Below, one piece after another: positions 11,260-23,827 of a stretch of 64,000 nt of DNA. The stretch is from Raphanus sativus. Lineage: Eukaryota; Streptophyta; Magnoliopsida; Brassicales; Brassicaceae. The notes beneath the pieces are model-generated. The model had not been told where the DNA came from. It saw nothing but the letters and a program-made list of their open reading frames with translations, and did not search any database. Numbering within the stretch: the stretch's first letter is position 1; every line of letters starts with the position of its first letter. Location: the NCBI RefSeq assembly GCF_000801105.2, contig NC_079513.1:23900273-23964272 (forward strand), in the 5' to 3' direction. The translations under genes and the position numbers were made by a program.

Positions 11260-13435
11260 TCAGAAGCACTTGGCATCTACACTTGGGTGAGAGTCATCAG
11301 GATGAGCGAAAAGAGAAGTCATTTTCAATCCAACGATGTTAACTTCTGATTTTGAAAGATCTTCAAGAAATTCCTCCGTCACCTACAAAAGTATAATACC
11401 GCCATTTAAGTGCTATACACAGTTGTTCCCGAGATTGAATTCAACACAAAAAGGCTACAAGTGTAGGCTTTATTACATCCTTCTTTACTAATGACATACC
11501 TGCGTCCATCCGAATAGCTTAAGCGATCTAAGCGACTTGCAGCAACACATGATCCGTCTTAGTTCTTCTTCGGTGAGTTTTCTACACCACGAGAGGTCCA
11601 AATAATGCAACCTCTTACAATAATTGGCGAGCGAAATAGCAGTCTCTTGACCGACCTGTTAAACAACAACAACTCCTTTAATCACTTGGAAAATACCACC
11701 TTATATAAAGAGGATGAGAGTTTTATGTACTAAACACACTCACATCTCTGACATTGTTTAGGCAGAGGTTGTTTAGAGAACCACCACAGACTTCAAGAAA
11801 CGCAGCAACACCTTCATCACTGTCAAAGAAAGCACATAGATTGGTATTAACAACAGTCTACAGACGTCACGTTATAAAAAAAGAAAACAAATTGTGAGAC
11901 TTGTGCAAACCTGAATCGGTTTCTTTTAAACTTGACCGAATTCAAAGATCTGCAACCATCTGTAATTTCTTTCAGTGAGGCATCAGTCAAGCTTTCCAAC
12001 TCTGAGATGTCAAGAGCTTCCAGGTTAGGACAATATCTCCCAACAGTCCAAAGAGTTCCATCATTCACCCCTCTGATCACCACACAGAAAAAAAAAGTCA
12101 AAAACATTAGCTTCACTAGACAAAAACAATCCAACTAGTTCAATCATTCAAAACTTACACGCAAGACGCTAGGGAAAGATCAGTGAGATTGCATCCACGG
12201 GAAGCACAGAACTCAACAACAACGTCATAAACCCCTTCAAGTCCTGCAACCGAGAGAGAACTCAGCTTCTCAAACCTACTCAAGCTGGTCCTAAATACAT
12301 CACACGGTTTAATCCCTTGGCACCCTCCGATGTTGAGCCCTCTAAGAGTGGAACCAAAGTAATCAGCAAGAATCTTCACAGCTTGGAAAGTGAGGAGAGA
12401 GCACTCGCAGAGGTTAATAACCCGTAGCAGAGGAGCCGATCTCGAGACCAAAGCCAACGCGTTGTCTGTCAAACAAAACGCTCCTTGAAGAGATAGCCTA
12501 GTCAACGAAGGAAAACCGTTGGGAGAGCGGTTCAAGAACTCGGTTATAGCGTTCTCCGTCATTGCTCGTCCGCATAGATCAAGATTCAACACCTAAAGGA
12601 AGGCCAAACATCAAAAACAAATAGCTACAAAAGAAATTCAAGAATCAAAGGTACCTACCTCTAAGCTAACTCTATCGCAGTCGGAAAGGATCTGAGTCAA
12701 GTCCTTCTCCTCTAAGTCAACACAGTTGTTGACAAAGACCTCACGAGGAGAATCATCAACAAGAAGCTGAATAAAGGCTTTGTCCACTTTACTCGAATCA
12801 CTAACGAGACTCGAGATCTTCTTCTTCAAGTGGTCAGGGACGAGGTGCAAAGACTCGATCGATTCAGAGTTTTTAGCAAGAACTCTCATACACAGCTCCG
12901 TAAGCGTAGGAGGCGTCCTATGCATCATCGTCATACTCAGCTCGATTCCACCAGTATCAGTAGTACTCGATCCTCTCGAGTATTTTCTCCTCTTCTTGAT
13001 CGCCTTCTTAGCATCATCGAATCGGCTCTTCCCTTTCACAATCTCTTCTTCTCCTTCTTCTTCTTCTTCTTCGTCATCGTCTTTAGGTAGCTTGTGAGTT
13101 TGATCAGCGTGCAATTCGAGAGCGTAGTTTCTCGCGACTTCTAACACGTGCAGCCTGTGTATCTCCGCCCTCTCTTCGGCGAACCGCCTCCGCGTCTCCG
13201 CGACCTCCTCGTCTCGAATCCGCTGCCTCTCTTGTTCCCGTAGCATCTCCGCCACGTGGCAGAGGTTATCCATGGCCACGCAATCGAATAGAGGAAGGAG
13301 GACGGGGATTCGATGATTAATAACGGAATCCGAGTTATCCGGAGAAGCAACGTCGTCGGCGGCGGGGAGATTGGGTTGTTCTTCTTCTTGGGCGGCGTCG
13401 GGGAGGATCTCTGGATCTTCGCGAGAAGAAGTCAT
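11260..13435 (-). CDS. RNI-like leucine-rich repeat protein (Rad7/F-box-LRR type repeats)
   Basis: Six exons read from high to low: 13435-12659, 12592-12159, 12072-11911, 11819-11744, 11655-11500, 11382-11260. They sum to 1728 bp, 575 aa, with all junctions in frame. The N-terminal 220 residues are acidic and charged, with a coiled-coil-like segment around residues 60-115, a run of Asp/Glu, and a basic KKAIKKRRKYS cluster that may be a nuclear signal. The C-terminal half is cysteine-containing leucine-rich repeats of the RNI type (LNLDLCGRAMTE, LRVINLCECSLL, LEALDISELESLTD, LHYLDLSWCRKLTEEE). I see no F-box. The best match by order is At5g21900, annotated as RNI-like and related to DNA-repair protein Rad7. 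The function is unproven; a substrate-recruiting role is inferred from repeat type only. Confidence 0.87.
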
Positions 13436-15517
13436 CGCGTCAAGTCTTTTCGGCTTTGCTCCCCGAAAAGCGTTTTTTTTTTCGGCTCTCTGAATGAATT
13501 TGGTGGAAAAGGAAAATCAAGAGAGGTATTTATACTTTTTTGTTTTTCGATAGATGCGAAGTTGTTCGACTCTGTGGACCCCTCTTCCACTTCATCAACG
13601 ACCCTTATTGGTTCTTTCTTCTTTAGTATTATATTTTTATTTTATTCCTACGGAAAAAATATAGAAGTTTCTATCATCATCGAAATATATTATGGCCCAA
13701 GAAAATTCTAGGAAGGGAGCTTAACCAAAACGAGTTGGCCTGATCAGCTTATCAAACAAGTTTCTACCTCTAATATCTATGTATTTATTCTTTTTTTTCC
13801 CCTAAAATACCACAAAATTTGATTATGGTAATCTCCGGTTATCCTCAAATCAACAAACCGGTTATAGTAAGAAATTCGGGTATTAAAATCCACCAAATTG
13901 CACGATGCATGCAACATAAAGGTAAACACAAACACATAGTATCTGAAAACAATAGAAGAAGAGGTCTTCTATTGCAGCAAGGATCTTCTCATTAACTCAT
14001 CGCTGCATCTCTAGGCGAAGTTCTGCTTGATATACTTCATTACGACTATGTAAAGGTCAATTTGTTTTGTTTTCATTATTCAAATTGACATATAGTTTTC
14101 ATGATTAGTTCTTTCATATTGAGTTATCGTGATTAGTTATGTTATCTTACTTTTATGGACAATATTTCTCAGTATCTGTGTAGAATTGCAAAATACAATA
14201 GATGGATAACTTGTTTCTGGTATGAAACTCATTGAGCGGAAATATCAATTGCACATGTAAATACATTTTCAATCCAATATTCGCAGAAAAAACATTACTT
14301 ATGTATTCTGTAACATTCAGTTATATTTGTTGTATGCAATAATAAGATTTTTGTGAATTCTTTATTATAATTTTCTAGTTAATATGATTTTGCAGACAAC
14401 ATATTTCATTAAATACATAAATAACCCAAATTAAAATCACCAAGTATAGACATATTCATTAGGATAATTGATTAAGCACGGTTGAAATTCGGATAATTTT
14501 TCAAATAGAATAGATTACAAAGAGTATATCTTAAAAGTACAAGGGCAAGTATTACATAACTTGACACAAGTGCTCTAAATCCAGGGCTGATCTTGGACTA
14601 AAGCTCAGGAAACATTAGTTTTATGTGCCCAAATTTTGTATTACTAAAGTCATCAAAATTTATAATATATACAAGCTTATAGTTTTTCATGCTTTAGGCA
14701 TCTAATGATATGGGGTCGAGCTTGTCTACACCAAATAGTATGAAACAATTCAAGTGTTGGGATATAAGTTCAGGTAATTGATTAGCGATCTACCTCAGTA
14801 GATTCTCTACATGGTATATTTTCACTGATGTGTACAAGTCAGAGAGGTTACCATATCCTACTTTTGGTCCATGTATACATAAACTCATCAATATAACTAT
14901 GTCTTTATGTATTCTTTAAATTCTTTAAATACATAAATAATTATATCTAACGATTTATTAAGAATAATATTGTTATTAACCACTCTAACTTTTAAGATGA
15001 GAGTTCCATTACGAAAAATCATTTCGAAAATAACAATATAGATTCATAGAAATATTAATCCTATTTTCATAATAACATTTAAGATAAATAAAGTTTAATA
15101 TATAAATCAAATCCAACTTCAATTAGGCTTAAAATCTGCTGGGAAAAGGTCCAAATATAAATCCATCTTGTTCTTCCTCTACCCTTGTCTCATAAGCTCC
15201 TTGACTCTAGATTTAGAACCAAATTTTTGGTAAAACTTTTATAATCAAATCTAACCAGATAAAAAGAACACAATTTCACTTTTGAACTATTGTTAACTTA
15301 AGAGGTTCAAAGTAAATATCCTCTAATTACTATCTGCAGAGACTTTAATCATATTCTATAGTGGCATAATAAAATCGAAACTGTATTTGACCAAAAAAAA
15401 AAAAAAAATCGAAACTGTGTAACCATTTGAAGAAAATCTTCAACAACATGGATAAACATTGCAAGTCCATTAAGATACAAACAATATATACCTTGTAGAT
15501 ATTGTTCAAACAACAAA
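13436..15517. other. Intergenic, no supported gene
   Basis: The first 150 bp are the leader and promoter of the minus-strand RNI gene. The rest is AT-rich with scattered short direct repeats, for example TTCTTTAAATACATAAATAA near 14925. An A-tract lies at about 15394-15408. No protein homology was recognised. Confidence 0.5.
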
Positions 15518-15589
15518 GTCGTTGTAGTATAGTGGTAAGTATTCCCGCCTGTCACGCGGGTGACCCGGGTTCGATCCCCGGCAACGGCG
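15518..15589 (+). tRNA. tRNA-Asp (anticodon GTC)
   Basis: A 72-nt cloverleaf. The acceptor stem GTCGTTG pairs with CAACGGC, with a G discriminator. The D arm contains TAGTATAGTGGTAAGTA (A box). The anticodon stem CCCGC/GCGGG holds a CTGTCAC loop with GTC. The T arm CCGGG/CCCGG has loop TTCGATC (B box). There is no intron. A T-run at 15593-15602 is the Pol III terminator. All invariant positions look intact, so it should be functional. Confidence 0.97.
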
Positions 15590-15592
15590 TCA

Positions 15593-15602
15593 CTTTTTTT
15601 TT
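15593..15602 (+). terminator. Pol III oligo-T terminator of tRNA-Asp
   Basis: Run of ten T three bases after the tRNA 3' end. Confidence 0.85.
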
Positions 15603-15772
15603 CCGTTATACCAATATAGCGTTATCTTCAAAGGCCCATACTATATACATTGGGCTAGGCTTTTGGCTCACTTTATAACCTCTTGCCTGGGGAAACCAGA
15701 AAAAAAAAAAAACAAAAAAGTAAATCAAACTCTCAGATTTGCGGAAAAAGCTTAGAAAGGAAAAAAAAAGAA

Positions 15773-16579
15773 ATGGCGGATCAGCTGACCGATGACCAGA
15801 TCTCAGAGTTCAAGGAAGCCTTTAGCCTCTTCGATAAGGATGGAGATGGTATAATAATCTATCTTTTTTCTCCCCAGATCCTTTTCGTTTATCTCTCTCC
15901 CTCGTCGATCTTTGAATTTTTTATTGACGATTCATTTCTCTGTGCAATCCGTCTTTTGTTTCACTTGAATTCCTGAACGATCTATGAATTGATCGGTGTT
16001 TATGCTAATCTTACCAGAACCAAATTGCTAGAGATTTATTACCATTTAACGATTGAGATTCGGACAAGAAAGAATATTGTCTTTTATTACAAGGATATTG
16101 TACAATGCACATAGGGAAACATGTAATAAAAGCACACAATATTTCATTTTAATCAACACTTTTAGCAAGTTTTTGAAGAAGATTGTTTTTCTTGCTGGGA
16201 TGCAGGTTGCATCACCACGAAGGAGCTCGGAACCGTGATGAGGTCTCTAGGGCAAAACCCAACCGAAGCTGAGCTCCAAGACATGATCAACGAGGTGGAC
16301 GCAGACGGGAACGGGACCATCGATTTCCCCGAGTTCCTTAACCTGATGGCTAGGAAGATGAAGGACACTGACTCGGAGGAAGAGCTCAAGGAAGCCTTCA
16401 GGGTTTTCGACAAAGACCAGAACGGTTTCATCTCCGCGGCGGAGCTTCGACATGTGATGACGAACCTCGGGGAGAAACTCACCGACGAGGAGGTTGATGA
16501 GATGATCAGAGAGGCTGATGTTGATGGCGATGGGCAGATCAACTATGATGAGTTCGTTAAAGTCATGATGGCTAAGTGA
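15773..16579 (+). CDS. CAM6: Calmodulin (CAM6-like)
   Basis: Two exons (15773-15848, 16206-16579) encode 149 aa, the standard calmodulin length. All four EF-hand loops are present ([48 protein letters not shown]) with Ca-binding positions 1, 3, 5 and 12 intact. The single intron splits the Gly codon before Cys27, a conserved position in plant calmodulins. The last loop has Asp at position 11 where plant calmodulins usually have Glu; this position is not a ligand. It acts as a cytosolic and nuclear Ca2+ sensor that binds target helices. Assignment to CAM6 (At5g21274) rests on gene order and the MIREADVDG motif; several Arabidopsis calmodulins are nearly identical. Confidence 0.95.
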
Positions 16580-17047
16580 TGGAGAGAGAGATTGAATCTT
16601 TTCTTTCTCGTTATGACTTGTTCCTGTTTGCTGTCATCTAGAACATGTTTTTTTTCCCCTTTGATTTGTTTTTGCTTTGGTGATTGTTATGTGAAGTATG
16701 AACTCATCATGTCTTGCTCATCTTTTGACAATTGATATTCTCTCCTTTTTCTATTTATTTTTATCTCTACTAGAGTTGAATAAATAGAAAGGAAAAAAAC
16801 ACCTTACAGAAAAATGTATTGTTTGCTATTTCAACCTTTGGTTAGTGTTTGTTACCCTTCAGAGTCTGGCTCAAGCTTACGTGACTTTGCAGATCTCCCA
16901 GCTGGTCTCTGCACAACACCACCAAAACATTATGCCCCAAACCAAACATGGAGTTGATGCATTTGGTTTCTCAGGCACTCCCCTTTAAGAACAAGTGATT
17001 TCTTTTGAGCAAAATGAGTTGATGCATTGGTTCCACCTGTGGGCTAT
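16580..17047. other. CAM 3' flank
   Basis: 3' untranslated region of calmodulin and spacer. The right part could hold further decayed LARP1 sequence, but I could not recognise it with confidence. Confidence 0.4.
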
Positions 17048-18091
17048 TTGCCAAAATCATTTCCACCTTTTCAGCATCCGAGCCACCAATTGTTGGAAGA
17101 GAATGGGTTTAAACAAGAAAAGTGAGTACAACTTGAGTTTACTGTATGGATATACGTTTGTATCTTGAGGTATTCTGTTCTCAGTCCCTTTAATTGTGTA
17201 CACATAGGTATCTCAAGTATCGGAAGCGGTGCTTAAACGAAAGAAAGAAGAAGCTGGCAGTGGATGCAGTGAGGTAAATTTCATCTCAACCTCGTTTCAA
17301 TGGGTTTTTTTTTTGGCTCTCACATCATGAAATGTAACTGTTACATAGAACTCATGCTGTCAAGTTAGTATGATTAGAGATCCTATTGTATGAAAATGTG
17401 TCTGATTTCTGGCTGTTGTTTTTCCAGGAAATGAATCATCTGTACCGGTTTTGGTCGTATTTCCTTAGAGAGACACGTTTGTTCCGTCTATGTATAAAGA
17501 TTTCCAGAAGTTTGCTCTTCAGGACGCAGCTGGCAATTACAAGTATGGATTGGAGTGTCTCTTTAGGTTTTATAGGTAATAAATACTCTTTATCTGTTTG
17601 ACTGCGTGTAAACTCTCTAGTTTAAACCCCAATCTCACCAATATTGATATTGTCTATGTCTTCAGTTATGGTCTGGAGAAGCTATTCGACGAGGACCTTT
17701 ACAAGGACTTTGAGCAGCTAACACTTGACTTCTACCTCAAGGGAAACCTATATGGCTTGGAGAAATATTGGTAAGGACTTGTTTGTTAAGATTACGACAG
17801 TATAATATGGGATTGGTAATTCTTGGTGATGTCTAAAGAGATTTGGTTCAGTGGCGATGTCCCTAGAAGACAAAAACACGTCTGTTGTGCAGGGCATTCC
17901 ACCATTACCGAGGCCAGAAAGAACCGATAGAGAAGCGCCCTGAGCTAGAGATTCTACTGAAGGAAGAATACCGCAGTATAGCTGATTTCCGAGCCATTGA
18001 TCACATTCACCAGCCAAAAGGAAAACAAATCTCCAGTAATAATTTTGTAGAGACGAAGAGACATATCATATACTTGCCACTGAGCAAATGA
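17048..18091 (+). pseudogene. LARP1A: LARP1 C-terminal (DM15 region) fragment, frameshifted
   Basis: Five exon-like pieces still have splice signals: about 17048-17121, 17208-17273, 17428-17575, 17666-17770 and 17893-18091. They encode FQHPSHQLLEENGFKQEK, YLKYRKRCLNER, EEMNHLYRFWSYFLRE, YGLECLFRFYSYGLEKLF and AFHHYRGQKEP. This is the tandem helical DM15 region at the C-terminus of La-related protein 1, which binds mRNA caps and TOP motifs. The second piece lacks a base near 17256 and the third has two extra bases in GAGAGA near 17469, so the frame is broken twice. The La motif and N-terminal two thirds are absent: calmodulin ends only about 470 bp upstream. It is therefore a decaying relic of an At5g21160-like gene. 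Confidence 0.82.
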
Positions 18092-18307
18092 CCCTTAAAT
18101 CTTGACCTGAAATTTTTGTTTATCTCTGCTCCTGGGGGAAGAAAGCAACCAAGTGAAGCTATCACTCTGAATTTTTTTAAAGGATATTTTCCTTGGTTGT
18201 GTTTTCTTTTCTGGGGCGTTTATTTTTGTATAATTTTTTGTTCCTCTCCCCACAAATTGTATTTTTATATTTTTTTTTTGTAAATATAGGGATTTCATTT
18301 CCTACTC

Positions 18308-18415
18308 TTAGCAACAAGTGTTACTTGAGAATATTATTTAGATAGTACTTTTAGCATATAATTAGCAACAAGTGTTACTTGAGAATATTATTTAGATAGT
18401 ACTTTTAGCATATAA
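18308..18415. repeat. Tandem duplication, 54 bp x 2
   Basis: Two perfect adjacent copies (18308-18361, 18362-18415) starting TTAGCAACAAGTGTTACTTG. They lie in the AT-rich spacer 18092-18745, which otherwise holds no gene. Confidence 0.95.
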
Positions 18416-18745
18416 TTGGCATATGTTGTTTCTGCTATATTATTTTTATGTTGACTACAAGTCTACAACTCCTCAGCTTGTATCCAAATGAAAAGATGGC
18501 TTCACAACTCACAAGCAAATGTAAAAATTATTTTTATAGGTTATTGCTATACGTTTGACTACTAAATTATTCAGAATACGATTTCATTTCCAACTCATCA
18601 AATTTTAATCTTATTCAGAAAAATAATAACGAATCAAAAAGAAAAAATATAACAACAATAATAATACGAAACCGAACCAAAGAAGAAAAAAAGAAGAAAA
18701 AAATAATACGAACCGAACCAAAGACTGAAACAACTTTGTGAAACA

Positions 18746-19672
18746 TCAAATCAGTCTTATGTCTTCCGTAACGCAATCTTCCGTTATCACAGTTGCTGAT
18801 GACGCCAGTTTGTCCACTGTTACCTTGCAGTCCACGGTGACGCTCATCGTCCACGTCGTCACGGCACCAACCCTAAACCTAATCGGCGCTTTAACACTCA
18901 CGTCAACCCGCACTTTTCCTTTCTTCTGCGACTCCACGAGATCTTTTCTCGACGAGCTCGTCAACTGGATCCTCGACCCCCTCAACTTCGTCACCGTCAC
19001 CGTCACGTTCTCAGCCGGCTGCTCGAACGCCGTGAACTCGCCGTCACCTAGTCTGATCCCCTCGTGAAAAATCTCGACCGCGCTTCCTCTCTCGTACACC
19101 AAACCGAGCTTACCGTTAACGTTGTTGCACCGCATCTTGAGTCCGATCACCGGAGAGAAAGGAGACGGCGACGTGAGGTTGATCCCGGCGACGGAGACTC
19201 CGCTCACGGAGAATCGCGGCTTATGCGGCCGGCAAACTAGAAAAAAGATCCCCACGACGAGTGCCGCGAGTAAGCAGAGAATGAGTAACGTGACGAAGAA
19301 GTAACAGCAGCAGCATCGGCAGCGGTTGTGTTTCTGGCGAGAGAGGTCCTCGTAACGGCGTGCGTTCTCCGGCGGCGGGACGCGGTAGATTTGCTCTTTA
19401 GGGAGTTGAATGTGGTAAGTCCCCGGCGGTGGCGGCTTCGATCTTTGAGAGTCGATAGAGTATAGGCTCGAGGTGCTATCGATGCTGTATAGAGACCGAT
19501 GCTTTGGTCTGTGGCTGCCTATGTCTTTGTCCGTTGTGAATCCGCCGGAGCTTCTCGGCGATCGTTGGTTGACGCTGTCGTTGCTGTCGACCGATGGACG
19601 TATGTTTTTGTCGGTTTTGATTCCGCCGACGGCGGCGTTTCTTGGCCATCGTTGAGTGTTGTCGTCGGCCAT
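18746..19672 (-). CDS. NHL13: NDR1/HIN1-like protein (NHL13-like)
   Basis: Single exon, 308 aa. The N-terminal cytoplasmic part (about 120 residues) is Ser/Arg-rich with a duplicated SLYSIDS and the PPPPGTYHIQLPKEQIYRVPPPENARRYE block. It is followed by a Cys cluster RCRCCCC and one transmembrane segment at about residues 124-147. The C-terminal half is a LEA-2 domain of the extracellular kind (FSVSGVSVAGINLTSPSP to VDCKVTVD). NHL proteins are plasma-membrane proteins of immunity; Arabidopsis NHL13 (At5g21130) supports resistance to bacteria. Family certain, member by length and order. An A/G-rich tract lies in the 3' flank. No introns, as usual for the family. Confidence 0.88.
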   Translation of the reverse strand: MADDNTQRWPRNAAVGGIKTDKNIRPSVDSNDSVNQRSPRSSGGFTTDKDIGSHRPKHRSLYSIDSTSSLYSIDSQRSKPPPPGTYHIQLPKEQIYRVPPPENARRYEDLSRQKHNRCRCCCCYFFVTLLILCLLAALVVGIFFLVCRPHKPRFSVSGVSVAGINLTSPSPFSPVIGLKMRCNNVNGKLGLVYERGSAVEIFHEGIRLGDGEFTAFEQPAENVTVTVTKLRGSRIQLTSSSRKDLVESQKKGKVRVDVSVKAPIRFRVGAVTTWTMSVTVDCKVTVDKLASSATVITEDCVTEDIRLI

Positions 19673-20799
19673 GTGTGTGTTGTGGTTTCTTGATGAAGAT
19701 GAAGAGGGAAGAAGAAAAAGAGTTACGAAATGGAGAATGAATATATTGATTTTGTGGCTGAGTGATTAGAGAGTAACAAATCATTTCTGAAATTATGACG
19801 TGATTGCATGAATATTATTTAGGGGATTATATGAGGAAATTATTAATAAGTATTTTATGATTAATGGTAATATAATATCCCGTAAATTTACAATTTTAGA
19901 AACTTATCGGAGCACCCAAACGAAAGAGAATGGAAAGTAATTATGAAAATAAATATCGGTGATTCGAAACTTTCCAACAATAAGAAAATAACGAAGCTGA
20001 AAATAGTTGAAATGAACAAGGAATATATAGAAACAAAAGATTTGGAGACGCGGAATATTAAGTACGTTATGACAGTGAAAGATAACTGGACTTTTAATAC
20101 TCCAGTAAACTAAAACAAATATAGAATTTAAACAAAATTAAAAAACTGTTGCTAAAAAAAACAAAATTAAAAACTAAACAAGTATAAATATATTTTACCA
20201 TAAATGCAATATGGGTAAGCATAGTAAATATCAAGACTTGAAGAATAACAATCGCCAAAAGATGAGTTGTAAATCATAAATATACAGAACAACATCTACG
20301 AGACACTCTGATCAACTCTTGAATGTAGTGGAGTGGATATAAACAGTTGCTTTCAATGTATAAACCTGAATTTGTTTAAAGCACAATCATGAATCATAAT
20401 TCAATTCTCTTTGTTTCAACAATAACGGTTATAACCCAAAACATCATATGGTGGAATCAAACTGAAAATAGTAGTTATCAGATAAAAAGCACCCAAATCA
20501 ATAGTTTTTTTTGCTTTATATGATAGAAGTCACAGATACACACACATATGTTAATGCAAACAAGGCAAAGGAACTTGATACCAAAACCAATGTTAAATCT
20601 AAGTGTCAAACACACGATCATTATAGTAACCTCAGTCTTTGGGCGATCAGTCTCAACTGAGACAGATGGATTACAGATTCTGACTCTCTTTTTTTGACAA
20701 CTAGGACATATATATATACTTATTACATAATAATAGTTGTGATATTTGATAAAAACTGGTGAAGTGTTCTTCCCATTTCTTGTTTTTTCAGATGTTATT
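19673..20799. other. Intergenic, no supported gene
   Basis: Leader and promoter of the NHL gene on the left, 3' flank of the LRR gene on the right. AT-rich, no recognisable repeat or gene. Confidence 0.5.
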
Positions 20800-22863
20800 T
20801 CAGTTGCAGTTGGTGTCGTAGCTTGCAAGACCAATTAGTTCCGGCCCCTCCAATCGCGAGTTGTTCTCAAAGCTGCACAATTGTTTTTGAGTTATTTAGG
20901 AACAAATGCATATGTGAGACTACTTTAAACTGCATAGGCGCTTTTGGTTTCACTTATCAAGAAAGTTTATTGGCTAAGGGATCAAAAAGAAAAACAAAAA
21001 CAAAACTTACTTCTGCAAAGGAATGTGTTCAAAAGGTCCTCCTGTTGGGATGGTTCCACACAAATCATTGCTCGATACATCACTGAGACAAAGAAGATAC
21101 GTTGTTAGGCAAAAGAGCATAGTAGATAAAATGTAACAGAGCGTTTTGCAAACAAGCTAAGAAAATGAAAAAAGAAAAGCTGAACTTACACAACTTTGAG
21201 GCTTGGGATTTTCGTGAGTTCTCTAGGGATTGGACCAGTCAATTGGTTGTCATTGAGTCGTCTGGAACATTAAAACAGTTCCATTAGAGAGGCAGGGGGT
21301 ATGAAGAAACAGCATAACAAGAAGAATCAGGTATCGAGTCATATCAATCACCACGATGAACACTTAAAGCATTAAACTTTTGAGATACAGATAAAAAAAC
21401 TACTTTCTTTACTCCGCATATAATTTGCAACTCTCAATAAAACGAGTAATACTATTCATTCAGTGTAATGTTAGAACAACTTACAGAAAGACCAGAGACT
21501 TGAGTTTCCCCAGAGAAGTAGGAATCTTCCCAGTAAGATTGTTGTTGTAGAGATCCAAGCTGATGAGGCTCTTCAGGTTTGCAAGTTCAGAAGGTATAGT
21601 TCCTTGGATGTTGTTCTTGTACAGCTCCCTGTGTCAATCATAAGACTATTACATGATCAAATCTCATAGTGGGCATGCTTTATGGTATGTAACTTTATTT
21701 CCACTATCTAGTTTTATTATTACAGCTGGTACTGATTAAAAAAAAAGTTAAATAAAAAATCGATAAAAGTAAAAGCCAAAAGATGTGATTAACTTACAAA
21801 TACTGTAGATGTTCAAGCTTCCCAAGCTCAGGTGCAAGATGTCCAGAAAGGTTTGAATTACCCAAATCCCTGGCCAAGAAGATAAAAGACAATAATAAGA
21901 TTAAAAGAGATATTAGATACGCAACCAGTTATTGACGATTCCATTAAACAGTCCTGAGAGATAAAACGGGATGTAATCAAGTACAACGAATCCAAGATTC
22001 TTGTAAAAAAAAAGTGTAAGAACTCACAAAGTAGGGAACAACAAAAGCATTATTGAGAAAATCATGAGTTGTACAAGCAAAGTTGAACTATTGGGGGATT
22101 CTTTCGAGGAATCCAAAGACTTAGAGAAAGATTTACACTGTACAAAAAAAAAAAATAATAAGGAGCTTTGGGATTCCCCCTTTTCATACTGGAAAGTGTT
22201 TTGATGAAACCTTAAAGAAACCAAACTAAAGTTAAGAGACAGTTTGATGAAGAAGTGTTCCTGAATCATGACAAGATAAAACTAAATCCCAATTTGACTT
22301 TGACATGAGTAACAGAGAAAACTAACATCTAGTGAAGCAATTTACAATTACAAAATCGTACTATTACTATAGCACAAGAATCATTCTTAGCTCTTCTCAA
22401 ATTTATAAGCTTTAAAAGGTAACAACAAGTCAAGTACGGTCAACTTTATCTTACATTCTCCCACAACAGATGACCAAATACAAAACCCACAGTTTCGATT
22501 AAAAAGGCTTACGATCATCATGTTAAAGCTCAGACATAACAAAAAAAAAAGATAAAAGCTTTATAGTTGCAATCCAATTGTATCAATAGATTCTTGGCGA
22601 ATCAACTTTGACCAAACATGAGATAAGAGAGGAGCTTACACACGAGTGACGCGGTTGTCTTGGTTACAGGTGACGTGGAACCAGGTACAGGGGTTAACAA
22701 GAGTGGGATCCCAGCTCTGGAGAACATGGTCTGGGACCGATAAGCTCCTTCGTAGAGCGTAAAGAGCGTCTCCCTCGGAGTTTGCCTCCACGAGGTGAAT
22801 CAGAGCTAAGGTTAGAGTTAGATACGCTGCGAGGAGCTCCCACTGAAAGTTTCTGGACGCCAT
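20800..22863 (-). CDS. Small secreted LRR protein (SERK-ectodomain-like)
   Basis: Six exons, high to low: 22863-22640, 21869-21798, 21628-21485, 21261-21190, 21082-21011, 20872-20800. Total 657 bp, 218 aa, all in frame. A signal peptide (about residues 1-26, [20 protein letters not shown]) leads into the LRRNT-2 cap ([25 protein letters not shown]) and about five 24-residue plant LRRs (LxxNxLxGxIPxxLGxLxxL). Several exons are exactly 72 or 144 bp, so each encodes whole repeats with the same phase, as in SERK genes. There is no kinase or membrane anchor, and the protein ends shortly after a C-terminal cap with DTNCN. Probably apoplastic; matches At5g21090 in length. Role in receptor complexes is inferred. 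Confidence 0.9.
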
Positions 22864-23827
22864 GTTGTGCTTATCGGAAAGGGAATTGGAGTAGAGTGAA
22901 TTTAGGGTTTTCGTTTCCCCCTTTTTTCTCACACTTTTTGTTGGAGAGAAAATCGATTATGCGATTTGCGTGTGGGGAACGACGAAGAGACAAAACTACT
23001 CCTACTTTTGTCTTTTTTATTTTGTACATTTAAACTTTTTCTAAATTCCTGTCTTTTTCCTTTTTATAATATTTTTCATCAGTTTTTTTTTAAAAAGCGC
23101 TCGTATTTGTGTGTATACTAACATTTGGATACAAATCTACTTTGTTTTATCTCTATTTCTTCTTGTGAAATAAATATTGATTTTCATGTATTTATAAGAA
23201 AAAATAATATATTTTCATATTTACAATGAAAACAGTAAAAATATTATTTAAAAGGTATAAATTAGAGCAAAATTGTACTTTTTATTTTCCAAAATATCAG
23301 AATCTATTAGAAATGATTTGAATGCACAAAATATTCCAAGAGGTAGAATACAGAACTTAAATATCTAGATGGAAAAGTCTATGTAACTCTCTGTTTTTGG
23401 TTTGAAAAAGTCTTGTAAAGTATTTAGTCAACAAAGAAAAAAGACTTGAAAAGTAACTTCGTTGGTCAAAGAAGTAAAGAGGTGTTGTTTGGCGTTGGTC
23501 AATATTTGGAAACTAGAGTGCTTCGTTGTGCACACACACACTATTCTTGTGGTATTGTACTATCAACGTGACAATTAGATCTGAATGTTGTGATGATGGT
23601 ACTCACTTTTGCGTGGGTTGTTACAAACGCTTTATCGTTCAATCGATGGAATGTGAGTTTTGTGCACTAACGAACAAAAAGAAAGAGTTGTTGAGTGCAA
23701 CTTGACAATTTTACAAAAAAAAAAAGTCAATGATATTCGATTCTCTTAAGATGGAATCTGATACGACAGAACACATACTAACACTTGAATGTCGGAATAA
23801 TCAGTAACTCTACTCCACTTGATCCTA
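22864..23827. other. Intergenic upstream of LRR gene
   Basis: Leader and promoter of the LRR gene at the left edge. TTGAC (W-box core) words appear at several places between 23400 and 23730. No gene is seen. Confidence 0.4.

Noticed and set aside
15518..15589. tRNA as part of a SINE
   Set aside because: It is a complete, unmutated cloverleaf with a terminator and no SINE body or A-tail after it.
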